A stretch of 64,000 nucleotides of DNA from Nucisporomicrobium flavum. Its GTDB lineage: Bacteria > Actinomycetota > Actinomycetes > Mycobacteriales > Micromonosporaceae. The stretch is taken from the NCBI RefSeq assembly GCF_016464385.1, contig NZ_JADMLH010000002.1:403691-467690 (forward strand), written 5' to 3'. Of this stretch, positions 63,332 to 64,000 are shown piece by piece (position 1 is the first letter of the stretch; each line of letters starts with the position of its first letter). The notes below the pieces were generated by a model, which saw only the letters and a list, made by a program, of their open reading frames with translations, did no database searches and was not told where the DNA came from. Position numbers and translations under genes: made by a program.

Positions 63332-63730
63332 ATGTTCGAGAACCTGAACTGGTGGGAGATCGCCGCGCTGCTGATGCTGGCGCTGCTCATCTTCGGCGAA
63401 CGGCTGCCCAAGGTCATCGGCGACGGGCTGCGCATGCTCCGCGGCCTGCGCGCGATGGCCCAGAACGCGACGAGCGACCTGAGCCGCGAGCTGGGTACGG
63501 ACATCCAGCTCCAGGACCTGCACCCGAAGGCGTTCATCCGCAAGCACCTGCTGAGCGAGGACGACGAGGCGGCGATCCGCAAGCCGCTCCAGGGCCTCTT
63601 CGAGGACGTCAAGTCCGACCTCAACAGCGTCAAGTCCGACCTCAACGACGTAGCCGCCGCCGCGGACCCCAAGACCCCGGCCCCCGCCGCCAAGCCCGCC
63701 ATCTCGTCGTTCGACATCGACGCCACCTGA
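63332..63730 (+). CDS. tatB: Sec-independent (Tat) translocase subunit TatB
   Basis: The 132-residue product starts MFENLNWWEIAALLMLALL, has the TatA/B membrane helix and the FGERLPKVIGDGLRMLRG hinge and amphipathic helix, then a long charged helical tail as in TatB. It works with TatA and TatC to export folded proteins. GGGGAGG 5-8 nt upstream supports ATG 63332. It lies 28 nt after the htrA gene. Confidence 0.93.
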   Translation: MFENLNWWEIAALLMLALLIFGERLPKVIGDGLRMLRGLRAMAQNATSDLSRELGTDIQLQDLHPKAFIRKHLLSEDDEAAIRKPLQGLFEDVKSDLNSVKSDLNDVAAAADPKTPAPAAKPAISSFDIDAT

Positions 63731-63738
63731 GCCTGGGG

Positions 63739-63812
63739 GCTTTTGGGGCGGGATTGACCCACTCCGGGCGGTCAGGCTTGATCCCTCCGTGGGCCAATCC
63801 CGCCCCAAAAGC
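63739..63812. repeat. Palindromic element, copy C: conserved loop, variable stem
   Basis: Arms 63739-63762 and 63789-63812 pair at 23 of 24 positions (the A-C mismatch matches the one in copy B). The 26-nt loop 63763-63788 differs from copies A and B at one base near its right end. It begins 8 nt after the tatB stop. Its stem sequence is clearly different from copies A and B yet self-complementary. Confidence 0.85.
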
Positions 63813-63936
63813 AAGCCACAGGACAGCGCTGCCCAACGCGTGCCTGCGCCGGTGCCACAGCGCGATTCGGTGCCACGCGCTGCTGGTGGCTGTAACCCCG
63901 CAGGTCAATCGCTTAGCGGGACCACGACGGCGTTTT

Positions 63937-64000
63937 GGGGGGGGGGGGCGCCAACCCGGGGGGAAAACACACCCCCCCCCCGGGGGGGGGGCACCCCCCC
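63937..64000. other. Homopolymer-rich contig end, probable assembly artefact
   Basis: Runs of 8 to 12 G or C and AAAA fill the last 64 bases, unlike any other part of the window. The region 63813-63936 before it shows no gene. Confidence 0.75.

Noticed and set aside
63937..64000. G-quadruplex or regulatory element at the right end
   Set aside because: The alternating long G and C runs look like low-quality terminal base calls, not biology.

Overview
The window is a high-GC actinobacterial chromosome segment, most likely from a motile, sporulating member of the Micromonosporaceae (Actinoplanes-like). The pointers are mycothiol biosynthesis (mshA), a SenX3/RegX3-PhoU phosphate block, the tiny ribosomal protein bS22, a BldN-type developmental sigma factor, Rex with the early tetrapyrrole genes, frequent GTG starts, many probable leaderless mRNAs, and soluble chemotaxis genes. 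The genus is inference; no rRNA or other marker is present.

Layout. 1-4.8 kb: tail of a secreted subtilisin, a lone CheY-like receiver, a secreted GH26-like hydrolase, and a methyltransferase/SDR pair on the minus strand. 4.9-21 kb: a block ordered as in other actinobacteria (mshA, YbjN gene, gpmA, phoU, senX3, regX3). It is interrupted at 6.7-17.0 kb by an insert holding an ECF sigma factor, two GNATs, two related MFS transporters, a chemoreceptor with five 366-bp tandem PAS repeats split by one in-frame TGA, and a triple-domain CheW. 21-28 kb: a cysteine-rich protein, a TIM-barrel protein, a CGNR zinc-finger regulator, proline dehydrogenase, then HTH-bS22-epimerase-acyltransferase. 28-30.5 kb: bldN and a membrane DUF5667-like protein on the minus strand. 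30.6-39 kb: AMP-ligase/glutaredoxin, HAD hydrolase, then rex-hemA-hemC-hemD-hemB behind a clear Rex operator, linking redox state to haem synthesis. 39-49.5 kb: secreted nuclease, double GNAT, lytic transglycosylase, FmdB-like zinc ribbon, a large cyclase/NB-ARC protein, secreted phospholipase A2. 49.6-64 kb: potassium channel, korAB facing an orphan nuoA, a DivIVA-motif protein, tag, trypsin-like protease, paaX with an enoyl-CoA hydratase, DUF3117, pepA, an O-methyltransferase, htrA and tatB. The last ~65 bases are homopolymer runs that look like a poor-quality contig end.

The most unusual signal is a palindromic element present three times (after gpmA, regX3 and tatB). The 26-nt loop is almost invariant, while the 24-26 bp stems differ in sequence between copies but stay self-complementary. 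Other points of interest are the in-frame TGA in the chemoreceptor, a 16-codon leader ORF with a perfect Shine-Dalgarno sequence before a GNAT gene, a recurrent TANNNT-N6/7-RTG leaderless start layout, and inverted-repeat operators upstream of paaX and one MFS gene.
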